Source: Isosphaeraceae bacterium
GTDB lineage: Bacteria > Planctomycetota > Planctomycetia > Isosphaerales > Isosphaeraceae
DNA: 64,000 bases
Direction: 5' to 3'
NCBI GenBank assembly: GCA_031291845.1
Contig: JARLIH010000239.1
Span: 1-64,000 of the forward strand
Below the pieces are notes generated by a model, which was given only the letters and a program-made list of their open reading frames with translations, was not told where the DNA came from and did not search any database. A program made the translations under genes and the position numbers. Shown piece after piece: positions 34,972-43,803 of this stretch. How positions within the stretch are numbered: position 1 is the first letter of the stretch; each line of letters opens with the position of its first letter.

Positions 34972-35472
34972 ATGCATGCACCCCAGGGCGATGGCTTATT
35001 GCGGAGGACTTTGCGCCAGACTCGGCGTGAGTTCCTGCATGCCGGGGCTTTGGGGTCGTCTGGTTTGGGCCTGCCGACGCCGCTCGCCGAGTCACAAACG
35101 AGCCACCGGGAGCGTACCGGTCAGGTCCGCGCGCTCGACGCCTTTCATGAGCGCGCCTACCACTTAATGACCGCGCGACGTGCCCTGGTGGCGATCACCG
35201 TCTGTCACGAAGATGCCAGGCTGCGCGATCGCCACGGTCTCCACTCCCACGGCCGGTCCCTACCGCAGGCGAACCGGCTGGTGGCGGCAGGTGTTCCTGT
35301 CGTGACGGAATTCTGGCAGAACGACTGTTTGACGGATGTCAGTGGATGCGGGAACACGCACAGCCGGAGCTGCCTCCTGCTGGGCGTCGACCCGGCCATC
35401 GAGCTTGACGATCCTCTCGGCCGGCCATCGCGGCTTTGCCTGGGCACGCCTCTTGCTGAGGTGCTGGGCTGA
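34972..35472 (+). pseudogene. DUF1501 gene remnant
   Basis: The 166-residue frame keeps a Tat signal (TRREFLHAGALGSSGLGLPT) as in DUF1501 proteins and then jumps straight to a DUF1501-like middle segment: ALDAFHERAYHLMTARRAL, RLRDRHGLHSHGRSL, RLVAAGVPVVTEFWQNDC. Family members are roughly 450-480 residues. At least the section between the signal and this segment, and the C-terminus, are missing or scrambled (SCLLLGVDPAIELDD). It is most likely a decaying gene, often paired with DUF1549/DUF1553 genes in planctomycetes, none of which is nearby. Confidence 0.72.
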
Positions 35473-35551
35473 CCGTTTGCCGGCTGGTTCTCCCTCCGAC
35501 TCGCTGAAGTTTGTTCCTTCTTAACTGAACTTTTTACAATGAGATGGTCCC

Positions 35552-37042
35552 ATGACGCCCTCCCTAGAGCGGCTCGCCGAGCTCGTACGGCAGGCGGAAG
35601 CCAAAACCCGAGCGAAAAAACTAGGTCAAGAAACACAACAGGCCGCCGAAGCCTTCCGCGTGGCTGAGCAGCGGGCGCGCGGCGCCGCCAAGCGCGTGCG
35701 CGAAGTGCGCCCGGTACGCCTTCGCGAGCTCGAACAGGCCGACAACGACGAGTTGTACCTCAAGGAGCTCGTGCGCAAGCTCGCCCAGTTCAAGGCGTCG
35801 CTCGAGCCGGGGGTGGACGCCGAGACGCTGATCAGCTCGGCCCAGGTCGAGATCGACCGCAAACGGAAAGAGGCCAAGGAAGAACTCGAGGTCATCGCCC
35901 GCGAGTCCGACGAGTCCCGGCGCGAGCTTCGCACGGCCATGGAGCACTATCAACAGCTCCGCCGCGAGCTCGATCGCCTGCAGCCCCAGCTCGCCGACCG
36001 CTTCTCGGGCGACGACCGGCTGCTGTGGGACGCCGAAATGCACTTCCCCGGCGGCCAGCTCCAGGCCCTGGCACGCGAGGTTGAGTCGAGCCTCCATTAC
36101 TTCGGCATGATCAGCAAGATGGAACAGTACGCCCAGCTCAAGATCTGGATAGGCCGGCTCCGCCTCCACCAATCGGCCCCCGACGGCGAGCCCGCCGAAG
36201 AGCACCAGACGCTCGCGCAGCGCGTGTTCCACCACCTCAAGGGCCTCTCCAAACAGTACGAACCGGGATACATCGAAGCGTTCCGGCATGATTACTCGGC
36301 CGACTGGTCGACCTACGTCACCGAGGCGCAGGAGCAGCTCGTCCAGGCCACCGACAACGCCCGCCGCGCCAAGGACTGGGAACAGCAACGCCAGGAACAG
36401 CAGGTCCGCGACGCCGAACGCCAGCAACAGGCGCGTGAGCAAGGCCTGGTGGCGCTGGAAGAGCTTAAGGCGTTCCTCGCCCGCACCAACCTTCCCGACG
36501 AAGGAGTCGAAGAGTTCTTGAGTCTGCTCAAGCCCGTCGTCAACGGCCTCGGTGCCTCGGATCCCTCGGTGCTCGAGCTGGTGATGCCCTATCGCGAGCT
36601 GATTTCCGGCGGCAACGGCCTCCGCGCGGTGAGGCGGAACCTCGACCGGATACGCCAGGACGAAGAGAAGGACGAAGATGTTCAGAAGAGCCAGTTCGAG
36701 GACCTCCTCGCCGTGACCCACGGCCGCCGCGCCCTCATGATCGGCGGCGCCGTGCGCGAGGACTCCCGCCGCACGCTCCAGCGCATCTTCAACTTCGACC
36801 GCCTCGACTGGGAACCCTACGAGGACTCCAAGCCGGCGCTGCTCGACAGCCTCGAACAGCGCGTCCGCAACCGCGGCGTCGACCTCGTCCTGATCCTCAA
36901 GAGCTTCATCGGCCACCACGTCCCCGAACGCTTCCGCCCCTTGTGCGAACAGCAGGGCATCCCCTGCCTCATGATCGAACACGGCTACGGACCCGCCCAG
37001 GTCGGAGAAGCCCTCCGCAGGGGATTACTGAAGAAGGATTAA
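35552..37042 (+). CDS. Coiled-coil protein with C-terminal DUF2325-like domain
   Basis: The 496-residue product has a long helical, Glu/Arg/Gln-rich N-terminal part (residues ~1-330, coiled coil). The compact C-terminal domain begins at ~395: RRALMIGGAVREDSRRTLQR, VDLVLILKSFIGHHVPERFR, CEQQGIPCLMIEHGYGPAQV. That domain has the Rossmann-like look and GH/K motifs of DUF2325. No signal peptide is present, so the protein is probably cytoplasmic. Its role is unknown. It converges with a solute-binding-protein gene across a long inverted repeat that begins at its stop codon. Confidence 0.78.
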   Translation: MTPSLERLAELVRQAEAKTRAKKLGQETQQAAEAFRVAEQRARGAAKRVREVRPVRLRELEQADNDELYLKELVRKLAQFKASLEPGVDAETLISSAQVEIDRKRKEAKEELEVIARESDESRRELRTAMEHYQQLRRELDRLQPQLADRFSGDDRLLWDAEMHFPGGQLQALAREVESSLHYFGMISKMEQYAQLKIWIGRLRLHQSAPDGEPAEEHQTLAQRVFHHLKGLSKQYEPGYIEAFRHDYSADWSTYVTEAQEQLVQATDNARRAKDWEQQRQEQQVRDAERQQQAREQGLVALEELKAFLARTNLPDEGVEEFLSLLKPVVNGLGASDPSVLELVMPYRELISGGNGLRAVRRNLDRIRQDEEKDEDVQKSQFEDLLAVTHGRRALMIGGAVREDSRRTLQRIFNFDRLDWEPYEDSKPALLDSLEQRVRNRGVDLVLILKSFIGHHVPERFRPLCEQQGIPCLMIEHGYGPAQVGEALRRGLLKKD

Positions 37043-37157
37043 GAGTTATAACCACAGATAGATACAGATTAACGTAGATGAATTTTCACGAATAATTTTT
37101 AATTCAAATCACTTATAAATCTGCACTAATCTGTATCCATCTGTGGTTATAACTCTT
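37042..37157. repeat. Near-perfect long inverted repeat between convergent genes
   Basis: Arms at 37042-37072 and 37127-37157 (left core ACCACAGATAGATACAGATT, right core AATCTGTATCCATCTGTGGT) match at 30 of 31 positions, with an AT-rich 54-base centre. The element starts at the stop codon of the DUF2325 gene and ends six bases before the stop codon of the solute-binding protein. It is the best-conserved member of the CCACAGATG family here. Confidence 0.9.
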
Positions 37158-37163
37158 TCGCTT

Positions 37164-38198
37164 TCATTCCTCCCCGAATTCGCGGAGGAGGAACGCCGCC
37201 GTTTCGTCCCAGCGGCGGGCGGCCGCCTCGAAGTCGACTTCCATGGCGTGGACGGTCTTCGGGGTCTCGACCATGGTCTTGGCTTTGACCCTAGGGTTGA
37301 GCGGGATCTGGCCACCTGGACCCTGGGCCAGGGCCGTTTCGGCGTCGGGGCTGAGTAGGAAGTTCGCCAGGTCCTCGGCCGACTCTTTGTGCCGTGCACC
37401 CCGGATCAAGGCCAAGGTATTGGGGATGAACAGGGTGCCGAGTTGGTTGGGCTCCCGGTCCGGATAGACGATCGTGACGGGGCGTCCCTCGGAGAGTTCG
37501 GCCAAAGCGTCGTCGGTGTCGGTCAGGCCAAAGGCGATCTCGCCGTTGCCGACGGCCGTCGCGACCTGCCGGTTGCCGGAGAAGACCTGCGCTCCGTTTG
37601 CCCTGAGCTTGCGGAAAAACGCCTTGGCCCGTTCGTCGCCCCAAGCCGTGAACAAGCAGGCGGCGTGCGTCGCGGTTGTGCCGAACAGTGGCTTGGCCAG
37701 GCCGACTTTCCCCTTCCACTTCGGGTCCACCAGGTCCTCGATCGAAGCGGGCTGCGCTTCGTCCGGGATGAGCTTCGTGTTCACCAGCAGGATCCGCGCC
37801 CTCGCGGCGAACCCGTACCAGGTGCCGTCCTTCGCCTTGAACGTTGCCGGGAAATCGTCCGCGTTTTTCGGTCGAAAGGGGGCGAGCAAGCCCTTGTCCT
37901 TGAGCCGGATGGTGTTGACGATCTCGTTGTTCCAAAACAGGTCGCAACGCGGGCTGGGACCCTCGAACACGAGCAGGTTGAAGAGGCCGACCGTCTTCGT
38001 GCTCTCGACGTCGAACTTCGGCAGCACGTCAACACCGGTCTTCGACGCATACAATTCGAGGACAGGTTCCGAGAACTCGCGGTCCAGGGCCGTGTAGACC
38101 ACGACCTCGGGACGCTTGTGTGCAAACTTCCAGTAGACACCCGCCCCCACGGCCAAGGCCACTATGGCTGCCCCGACCATCACCAGCCGATTCGACAT
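37164..38198 (-). CDS. Extracellular solute-binding protein, iron/polyol type
   Basis: The 344-residue product from ATG 38198 starts MSNRLVMVGAAIVALAVGAG with a membrane anchor or uncleaved signal. The mature part has VVVYTALDREFSEPVLELYA, DLFWNNEIVNTIRLKDKGLL, LVDPKWKGKVGLAKPLFG and a C-terminal AEDLANFLLSPDAE. These are segments of the FbpA/AfuA-like SBP_bac class. Ferric iron or another small ligand is possible. No ABC permease or ATPase gene adjoins it, so it may work with a distant transporter. Confidence 0.82.
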   Translation of the reverse strand: MSNRLVMVGAAIVALAVGAGVYWKFAHKRPEVVVYTALDREFSEPVLELYASKTGVDVLPKFDVESTKTVGLFNLLVFEGPSPRCDLFWNNEIVNTIRLKDKGLLAPFRPKNADDFPATFKAKDGTWYGFAARARILLVNTKLIPDEAQPASIEDLVDPKWKGKVGLAKPLFGTTATHAACLFTAWGDERAKAFFRKLRANGAQVFSGNRQVATAVGNGEIAFGLTDTDDALAELSEGRPVTIVYPDREPNQLGTLFIPNTLALIRGARHKESAEDLANFLLSPDAETALAQGPGGQIPLNPRVKAKTMVETPKTVHAMEVDFEAAARRWDETAAFLLREFGEE

Positions 38199-38558
38199 CG
38201 AACTCCCTCGCAACAACTCGGAAATCGCGACTCCGAGATTCAAGCCGTCGATCCGCAGACGACGCAGATTGGCGCAATCCAATGATTTCGACGTAAGTGG
38301 TCACTTGGTGTTGGTCGAGTTCCGCCCAGGTGTCCACGGCCATTTGAAAAACCCTAGCGCGGATCCGCCACGAGGGCAAGCTTCCCCTTTCGCGGCCTCG
38401 TTGTAAATCGGGTTCCTTCGGACAACGGTCCGGCACCCCGGTCAATCGAGGGGGCAGGCAAGGGCCGCCGGGCGTTGCGGCCCGGGTGTTGCGTGTGGGA
38501 AAATTGTCGCGGCCCGTGACGGGCCCAAACCGATTTCGTTACCCGGGGGTCGCCCACG
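38199..38558. other. Divergent intergenic region with a solitary repeat arm
   Basis: This 360-base gap separates a minus-strand solute-binding gene from a plus-strand thioredoxin-like gene. ATCCGCAGACGACGCAGATT (38251-38270) matches the arm of the CCGCAGATG repeat family but has no matching partner nearby. A small ATTGG-CGCAAT-CCAAT hairpin overlaps its end. No gene is seen. Confidence 0.5.
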
Positions 38559-39119
38559 ATGGACTGGTCCGCCGTCTGCGCCGAGGGCTTGCCGTACGCT
38601 GAGTTCCTCGATCGTTACGCGACGCCCGCTCAACGCTCGCGCTGGGACGCGATGCACGCGCGGTTCCGCCTCACACCCGGCCAATCCGCCCTGCTCGCCG
38701 GGTTCGTCCGGCGCATGCCCGTGCTCTGCCTGGCCGGGACCTGGTGCGGCGACTGCATCAACCAGTGCCCCGCATTCGATCACTTTGCACGCGCGTCGGC
38801 CGCCATCGACCTGCGCTTCCTCGACCGCGACGCGCGTCCCGACGTGCGCGACGCCCTGGCGATCAACGGCGGGCATCGCGTCCCCGTGCTCGTCTTCACG
38901 AGCGAAGAGGGCCTGGAAGTCGCCCGCTTCGGCGAGCGAACGCTATCGATCTACCGCAAGCTCGCCGCCGACCAGCTCGGCCCGAGCTGCCCGACCGGCA
39001 TTGTGCCTCCCTCCGACGACCTCACCGCGGCCACTCTCGCCGAATGGCTCGCCGAATTCGAACGCGCCCAGCTCCTGCTGCGCCTCTCCCCGCGCCTGCG
39101 AGCCAAGCACGGAGATTGA
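38559..39119 (+). CDS. Thioredoxin-like protein
   Basis: The 186-residue product contains the thioredoxin active-site region LAGTWCGDCINQCPAFDHF with CxxC = CGDC. A downstream region NGGHRVPVLVFTSEEGLEVA holds the cis-Pro (VP). The fold is a thioredoxin variant of the TrxA-like family seen with small-molecule or peptide disulphide roles. It has no signal peptide and is likely cytoplasmic. Its stop overlaps the first bases of a long inverted repeat. Confidence 0.85.
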   Translation: MDWSAVCAEGLPYAEFLDRYATPAQRSRWDAMHARFRLTPGQSALLAGFVRRMPVLCLAGTWCGDCINQCPAFDHFARASAAIDLRFLDRDARPDVRDALAINGGHRVPVLVFTSEEGLEVARFGERTLSIYRKLAADQLGPSCPTGIVPPSDDLTAATLAEWLAEFERAQLLLRLSPRLRAKHGD

Positions 39120-39198
39120 AGAGTTTCAAACCACAGATGGACATAAATTAAGAATGAGAACGATCCGAATCTCTTTTAATCTGTGGTTAAATCTCTTC
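39118..39198. repeat. Inverted repeat between convergent genes, CCACAGATG family
   Basis: Left arm GAAGAGTTTCAAACCACAGA (39118-39137) and right arm TCTGTGGTTAAATCTCTTC (39180-39198) pair over ~18 positions with a one-base bulge. The right end has CTCTTC, as do the elements at 37042, 43686 and 19144 (CTCTT(C)). It fills the gap between the thioredoxin stop (39119) and the esterase stop (39204). Confidence 0.8.
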
Positions 39199-39203
39199 GG
39201 CTG

Positions 39204-40445
39204 TCAAGGTCTATAGTCTCGCCAGAGCCAGCGGAGCGAGTCGGGCAGGATGGCGCGACCGTGGAGGTTCGAGTGGAACCCCTGGCCGTACACGAACTGG
39301 TAGTCGTACCCAGCGAACTGGAGTGACTTGGCCATCTGCTGGTTGGCCAGCGGCCAGTTGCCGTTGGCGTTGTCGAGGTCGTTGGCCCCGTCCTGGAGAA
39401 AGACGCGGATCGGTTTCTTGGGCGTCTTGCGGATCATCGCCTCGTAGTTGTGGCCACCGTCGTGGCCGCTCTTGCCGCTGGCGATGTTGGTGAAGCTGCC
39501 GACCCACGACAAAACCTTCGAGAACTCCTTCGGCCGTTCCCATGCCACGGTCCAGGCGCAGATTCCGCCGCTGCTGATCCCGGCGATCGCGCGGCTCTCG
39601 GGGTCGTGGCGGAGCTTCACGGTCTTTTCGACTTCGGGCAGGATTTCCTCCAGGAGGAACCGTGCGTACTGGTCGGACAGGGTGTCGTACTCGAAGCTGC
39701 GGTTCGATCGGCCCCCCTCGAACGTGCCCGGCTGGATGAATACGCCAACCGTGACGGGCATGTCGCCCTTGGCGATCAGGTTGTCGAACACGGTGGAGAC
39801 GAAGTCCTTGTACCCCGCGCCGTCCTGGAACACCATGACGCAGGCAGGCTTGTCGTCCTTGTACTGCGCGGGGACGTAGGTCCACCAATCGCGGGACGTG
39901 CCGTCGAACACCTTGCTCTTCCATTTGGTCTGTTGAGCCAGCTTTCCCTTCGGAACATCGGAGTGCACAGCGCTGTCGGGGCTGTCTTCGAGGAAGAGCT
40001 CCAGCCGGCCGCCGCCGGTCTGCTTGGCATCGGTGAAGCGACCCAGGCGCTTCCCGTCGACGTCGTAGGTCCAACGGAAGGCCGTCCCATTGGGCAGCGG
40101 AAAGGTCGCGGCATACACGTCCGTCTTCCCGACGCGCACGAGCGGCAACGTGCGCTGGTCTTCGGTGACCACCTTGATGACCTTGGCCCCCAGCGCCTCG
40201 ATGGCCCAGGCGACCTCCAGCCCGTCGACCTTGGGGTTTGGCCCCTGCGCCAGCGCCTCCTTGCCGCCGAACCAGGCGCGGATCATCCGGGCGAGTTGTT
40301 CGGCCTCCTCCCCCTTGGGTTCCGCCGCAAGGCGCTGGCTCAGCCGTTTCGGCGTGAGCGGCTCCTCCTTGGGTGCGGCGGGCGCGATGGGCGGGAGCGC
40401 CAGGACCATCCACAGGGCAAGTTGTATCGGAGCGTGTCGCTTCAT
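39204..40445 (-). CDS. Secreted esterase of the enterochelin-esterase-like type
   Basis: The 413-residue product has a signal peptide (MKRHAPIQLALWMVLALPPI). An N-terminal early-set/carbohydrate-binding-like beta domain (~90-150) is followed by an alpha/beta hydrolase with nucleophile motif GISSGG at ~295. DGANDLDNANGNWPLANQQM and the late H in GFHSNLHG complete a Ser-His type site. Such esterases hydrolyse catecholate siderophores or carbohydrate esters; the substrate is not clear. It is periplasmic or extracellular. Confidence 0.87.
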   Translation of the reverse strand: MKRHAPIQLALWMVLALPPIAPAAPKEEPLTPKRLSQRLAAEPKGEEAEQLARMIRAWFGGKEALAQGPNPKVDGLEVAWAIEALGAKVIKVVTEDQRTLPLVRVGKTDVYAATFPLPNGTAFRWTYDVDGKRLGRFTDAKQTGGGRLELFLEDSPDSAVHSDVPKGKLAQQTKWKSKVFDGTSRDWWTYVPAQYKDDKPACVMVFQDGAGYKDFVSTVFDNLIAKGDMPVTVGVFIQPGTFEGGRSNRSFEYDTLSDQYARFLLEEILPEVEKTVKLRHDPESRAIAGISSGGICAWTVAWERPKEFSKVLSWVGSFTNIASGKSGHDGGHNYEAMIRKTPKKPIRVFLQDGANDLDNANGNWPLANQQMAKSLQFAGYDYQFVYGQGFHSNLHGRAILPDSLRWLWRDYRP

Positions 40446-40623
40446 GGCCGTACTCGGGTTTGGGGTGAGCGGTGCGCGGCTTGGACGGAGCCTCGCCTCT
40501 CAGGAATCCACAGAACGACTGGCTCGCTCTGGGGCAGATCGTTGACGAACGAAGGTCGCGTTGCTGCCCCCGCAAGCGGCGGGCAGAACCCCCGTACGGG
40601 ATTTCGGCGCACCGGGCTACGCG

Positions 40624-41355
40624 TTAGTGCGTGTTGGCCTTCTCGCACTCTGCCAGTGCTCGACGGGCGTCACCGGCTAACGGGCAGCCGGGGTACTTGT
40701 CGAGCACGATGCGATAGCTGGCGATCGCCTTCTCGTATTCTTTCTTGTTCTGGGAGTAGCGACCGTTCCAGTAGTGGCAATACTTGGCCAGCTTCGACGC
40801 CGGCCACTTCTGGACCACGTCGAACGTGTCGCCGCAGAAGGCGTTCGTCTCATAGTTGCTCCACGGGATGTGGTGCACCCGCGCAACGGCGTCGAAGTCC
40901 GCATCCCCCTGCTTGGGCGAGGCGATTCGTAGCGTCAGTGGGGCGGAGACGACGCGGTCGCCGCCGTGCTCGTAGACAGCGCGCACTGTGAACTCGCCGT
41001 GGTCGGGGAACTGGAACCACTCGAGCAGGTCATACGTTCGCGATGCCAAGGTCTGGTTCGCCGTCGCGGCCTCGCCCGGCAAGGGCTTGGCGGCGGGCCG
41101 GGGTTTGACGGGCGGTTCAACCTCGAACCGCAGCGCACTCGCCGCGCTCGGCCCCTCGCCCCCGGGCGCGGGGGGCAGGGCAGCCCCGGGCGCGCCTTCG
41201 ACCTTCAACGTCAGCAAGATCGGCTCGAGCCGGAGGTACTCGCTCTGGCCCCCCTCGAGCCGAAGTGACGGCGGCTCACCCCCCTCGGCACCGGCTCCCA
41301 ATAGCACGAGCAAACACCCCGCTCCGAGCCGCCACCGCACGCCTCGCAGCCCCAT
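40624..41355 (-). CDS. Secreted protein with C-terminal TPR-like repeat
   Basis: From ATG 41355 the 243-residue product begins MGLRGVRWRLGAGCLLVLLG (signal peptide). An immunoglobulin-like stretch follows (SEYLRLEPILLTLKVEG, DHGEFTVRAVYEHGGDRVV). The C-terminus has NGRYSQNKKEYEKAIASYR and PGCPLAGDARRALAECEKA, a tetratricopeptide-like unit. It follows the esterase gene on the same strand by ~178 bases. No function is assigned. Confidence 0.65.
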   Translation of the reverse strand: MGLRGVRWRLGAGCLLVLLGAGAEGGEPPSLRLEGGQSEYLRLEPILLTLKVEGAPGAALPPAPGGEGPSAASALRFEVEPPVKPRPAAKPLPGEAATANQTLASRTYDLLEWFQFPDHGEFTVRAVYEHGGDRVVSAPLTLRIASPKQGDADFDAVARVHHIPWSNYETNAFCGDTFDVVQKWPASKLAKYCHYWNGRYSQNKKEYEKAIASYRIVLDKYPGCPLAGDARRALAECEKANTH

Positions 41356-41531
41356 GGTACTCCCCCTTTGGTGTGAAGGACCGGGTCGAACCGACGCCCG
41401 TGACGTGGGCCGCACTGGGATTCACTGTAAAACGATTGTTGCATCGAGACAAGCGGGAGGGCAGCACCAGGAGCCGGCGGTTAGAATTCGGGCGCGGGCG
41501 CGCACCTCGGGGGTTGGTCGGAGGGCCTATT

Positions 41532-41993
41532 GTGAACGACCCGATAGTTGACACGTGGGACATTCATAACCGCATCAACCTATACCTGCTCGATGCGGTG
41601 CCGGAGAACGCATTGGCGTCGGCGATCGGGAAGAGCCGGAACGTGTCGGCCCTGTTCGCACACATGCATAACGTCCGGCTGATGTGGCTCAAGGCCGCCG
41701 CGCCGGCGGAGCTCGCCGGGCTGGAGAAGCTGGAAACGAAGACCCTCGAAAGCAAGGAGCGCCTCCGACGGGCCCTGGAGGCGTCGGGAACGGCGATCGG
41801 GAACCTGCTTCGGCAGGCCGGCGTTACAGGCGGCAAGGTCAAGGGGTTCAAGCCGCACGCCACGGCGTTCCTCGGCTACGTGATCTCACACGAATCACAC
41901 CACCGGGGACAGATCGGTTGGGCCTTGAAGCATTCGGGCGCTCCACTCGACCCCAAAGTCGCTTTTGGGCTCTGGGAATGGGGCGTGCGCTAG
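41532..41993 (+). CDS. DinB family protein
   Basis: From GTG 41532 (VNDPIVDTWDIHNRINLYLL) the 153-residue product shows NVSALFAHMHNVRLMWLKAA and HESHHRGQIGWALKHSG. These are the three-histidine metal site of the DinB/YfiT-like fold (H near 51 and HxxxH in the last third). DinB proteins include thiol-dependent metalloenzymes and mostly uncharacterised members. The long reading frame continuing upstream to 41265 has no similarity. Confidence 0.82.
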   Translation: MNDPIVDTWDIHNRINLYLLDAVPENALASAIGKSRNVSALFAHMHNVRLMWLKAAAPAELAGLEKLETKTLESKERLRRALEASGTAIGNLLRQAGVTGGKVKGFKPHATAFLGYVISHESHHRGQIGWALKHSGAPLDPKVAFGLWEWGVR

Positions 41994-42325
41994 GCGCGTC
42001 ACCCCGGCCAAAGAATCGCGGCGACCGGCGGCAAGCCGACAACACACAAACCCCGCTGTTCCCCGATCCGTCCCATTCTCTTGATCTTATCAAAGGAAAT
42101 CGGTCACCAACGCCGATCAATAACGCGAACGGTTCGGAGTGCCGCGTCCTTTCCAGGCGGGCGACTGAGGAACTTCGGACGGAGGCCACGGGCGGCTCGG
42201 CACCGGATGGCTGCGCGCCGCGCCTGGGGGGGAGAATCGATCGGGGGTCGAGCCACGGTCGGCAGCGAATGGACGACGCGCCGGACGGGGGGGAGTGTTC
42301 GACCTTTTTTTCGCCCGGTGAAGCC
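41994..42325. other. Gap before the secreted beta-helix gene
   Basis: This 332-base region on the plus strand separates DinB from the next gene. Except for a run of T's with GACCTTTTTTTCG at 42301-42313 and local GC-skewed blocks, no gene, repeat or promoter could be assigned. Confidence 0.3.
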
Positions 42326-43684
42326 ATGAAACGATTCCGAGCACGTCCAAGGAGAGGGCAGCGCTTCCGGCCGGAGGGGATGCCCCTGGAAGCCCGCGAG
42401 TTGCTATCGGCCGGCGGTTATTTCGTGCCGTCGTTCCTGACCCATCCCGCCGGCGCGGGGGTGGCCGCACGGCCGAACACGCCAGTTCTGCCCTTCGCCG
42501 CCGCCACCAAGACGGCCACGTTCATCGATCCGAGCGTGCGCATCGTCAACGGCAACCACGTCATCATCGGTACCAAGACCTACATCGCCCCCTTCGCGCA
42601 CCTCGGCGCGAAGAGCGGGTTCATCAAGATCGGCACCGGGTCGGCCGTGCTGGACAACGCCGTCATCAACAGCAACCCCAGCAACGCCCAACACCCGACG
42701 ACCGACGTCCTGATCGGCGACAGCGTTCAGGTCGACTACGGCGCCAAGGTCTACGGTCCTTCCATCATCGGCGCCTACGGCGCGGCTGCCAAACCGACCG
42801 AGATTGGTCCGAACGCCGTCATCAACGGCGCGACCGTCGAGGCCGGCGCCATCGTGGGGGCGTTGGCGTACGTCGGGCCTGGGGTGGTGATCCCCGCCGG
42901 TTACTACGTCCTGCCCGGAGCGAGTGTCACGACCCAGGCGCAGGCGACCGACCCGGCGCTCGGGAAGGTTGAGACGACGGTCCCAGCCACGTTGGTCAGC
43001 AATCTGAAGACCTCGCTGACCGACAACGCCGACCTCGCCATGGGGTACACGAACCTGTACCAGGGAAACTCGGCCACCGGCGTCCAGGCCGGCGCCGCCA
43101 CTACGTCGGCTACGGCCGGACCGTTTAATGGCTTCCTACCAGGGGTCGAGGGGGCGAGCGCGGAGCCCGGCCCAACGTTCCTCCCGACCGAGCCATCAGC
43201 GGCGCTGCCGAAGTTTGCCGCGCCTGGCGGCGCTGAGGTAACCGCACAGCTTCCCTTCTACCGAGCGCGGGTCATCGGCGGGGTCGTCGTGCACGAGGGT
43301 GCGGGCAACTTCGCCCACGCGCTGGGTCTCGCCAACTCCATCCGCGGCGACGAGGGCCAGCCGATCACGATCGGCTCGATCACCCAGACCGGCAACAACG
43401 TCACCATCACCTCGCCACTGAGCGGTACGCTCACGATCGGCCAGAACTTCGTCGCCGGCAACGGCGCGGTGATCCTGGGCGGCCCGACCGTCAAGGCCGT
43501 CATCGGCGATAATGTCAACGTCGGCGCAGGCGCGGTCGTCAGCCAGTCGTCCATCGGCGACGGCGCCACGATCGGCGCTGGTGCCTACGTCTCCAATTCG
43601 ACCGTCGCCGCCGGCGCAACCATCGCCCCGGGCACCATCCTCATCAACAACGTGGTTGTAGGGACAGTGCAGGGACCGGGCTGA
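42326..43684 (+). CDS. Secreted left-handed beta-helix protein with LEPR-XLL-type leader
   Basis: From ATG 42326 (MKRFRARPRRGQRFRPEGMP) the 452-residue product has PLEARELLSAGG, close to the LEPR-XLL motif. The body is a hexapeptide-repeat left-handed beta-helix with repeating [LIV]-G-x4 units: VLIGDSVQVDYGAKVYGPSI, IGPNAVINGATVEAGAIVGA and, near the end, IGDNVNVGAGAVVSQSSIGD. It resembles gamma-carbonic-anhydrase/acyltransferase folds, but the three zinc histidines are not evident. An Ala/Thr-rich linker separates two helix blocks. The leader implies export, unusual for this fold. Confidence 0.8.
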   Translation: MKRFRARPRRGQRFRPEGMPLEARELLSAGGYFVPSFLTHPAGAGVAARPNTPVLPFAAATKTATFIDPSVRIVNGNHVIIGTKTYIAPFAHLGAKSGFIKIGTGSAVLDNAVINSNPSNAQHPTTDVLIGDSVQVDYGAKVYGPSIIGAYGAAAKPTEIGPNAVINGATVEAGAIVGALAYVGPGVVIPAGYYVLPGASVTTQAQATDPALGKVETTVPATLVSNLKTSLTDNADLAMGYTNLYQGNSATGVQAGAATTSATAGPFNGFLPGVEGASAEPGPTFLPTEPSAALPKFAAPGGAEVTAQLPFYRARVIGGVVVHEGAGNFAHALGLANSIRGDEGQPITIGSITQTGNNVTITSPLSGTLTIGQNFVAGNGAVILGGPTVKAVIGDNVNVGAGAVVSQSSIGDGATIGAGAYVSNSTVAAGATIAPGTILINNVVVGTVQGPG

Positions 43685-43685
43685 G

Positions 43686-43801
43686 AAAAGAGGCGCGTTA
43701 TCCGCAGATGTACGCAGACGAATTCAAAGAATAAAGAATCAAGACGTTTTAACTATCTTGCAATCCGATTCTTATCTGCGTCATCTGCGGATAATCTCTT
43801 C
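43686..43801. repeat. Inverted repeat between convergent genes, CCGCAGATG family
   Basis: Left core TTATCCGCAGATGTACGCAG (43699-43718) pairs with right core CTGCGTCATCTGCGGATAA (43776-43794, one-base bulge). The flanks are AAAGAG and CTCTTC. The centre is AT-rich. The element lies almost exactly between the beta-helix stop (43684) and the UPF0173 stop (43804). Confidence 0.85.
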
Positions 43802-43803
43802 AC

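Noticed and set aside
39211-40575. A 454-codon minus-strand frame overlapping the esterase
   Set aside because: It reads the same DNA in a shifted frame and lacks a signal peptide or motifs; the 39204-40445 frame has GISSGG and a signal peptide.
41684-42325. Upstream part of the long frame leading into the beta-helix gene
   Set aside because: It overlaps DinB in another frame and has no similarity; the beta-helix product starts at 42326.
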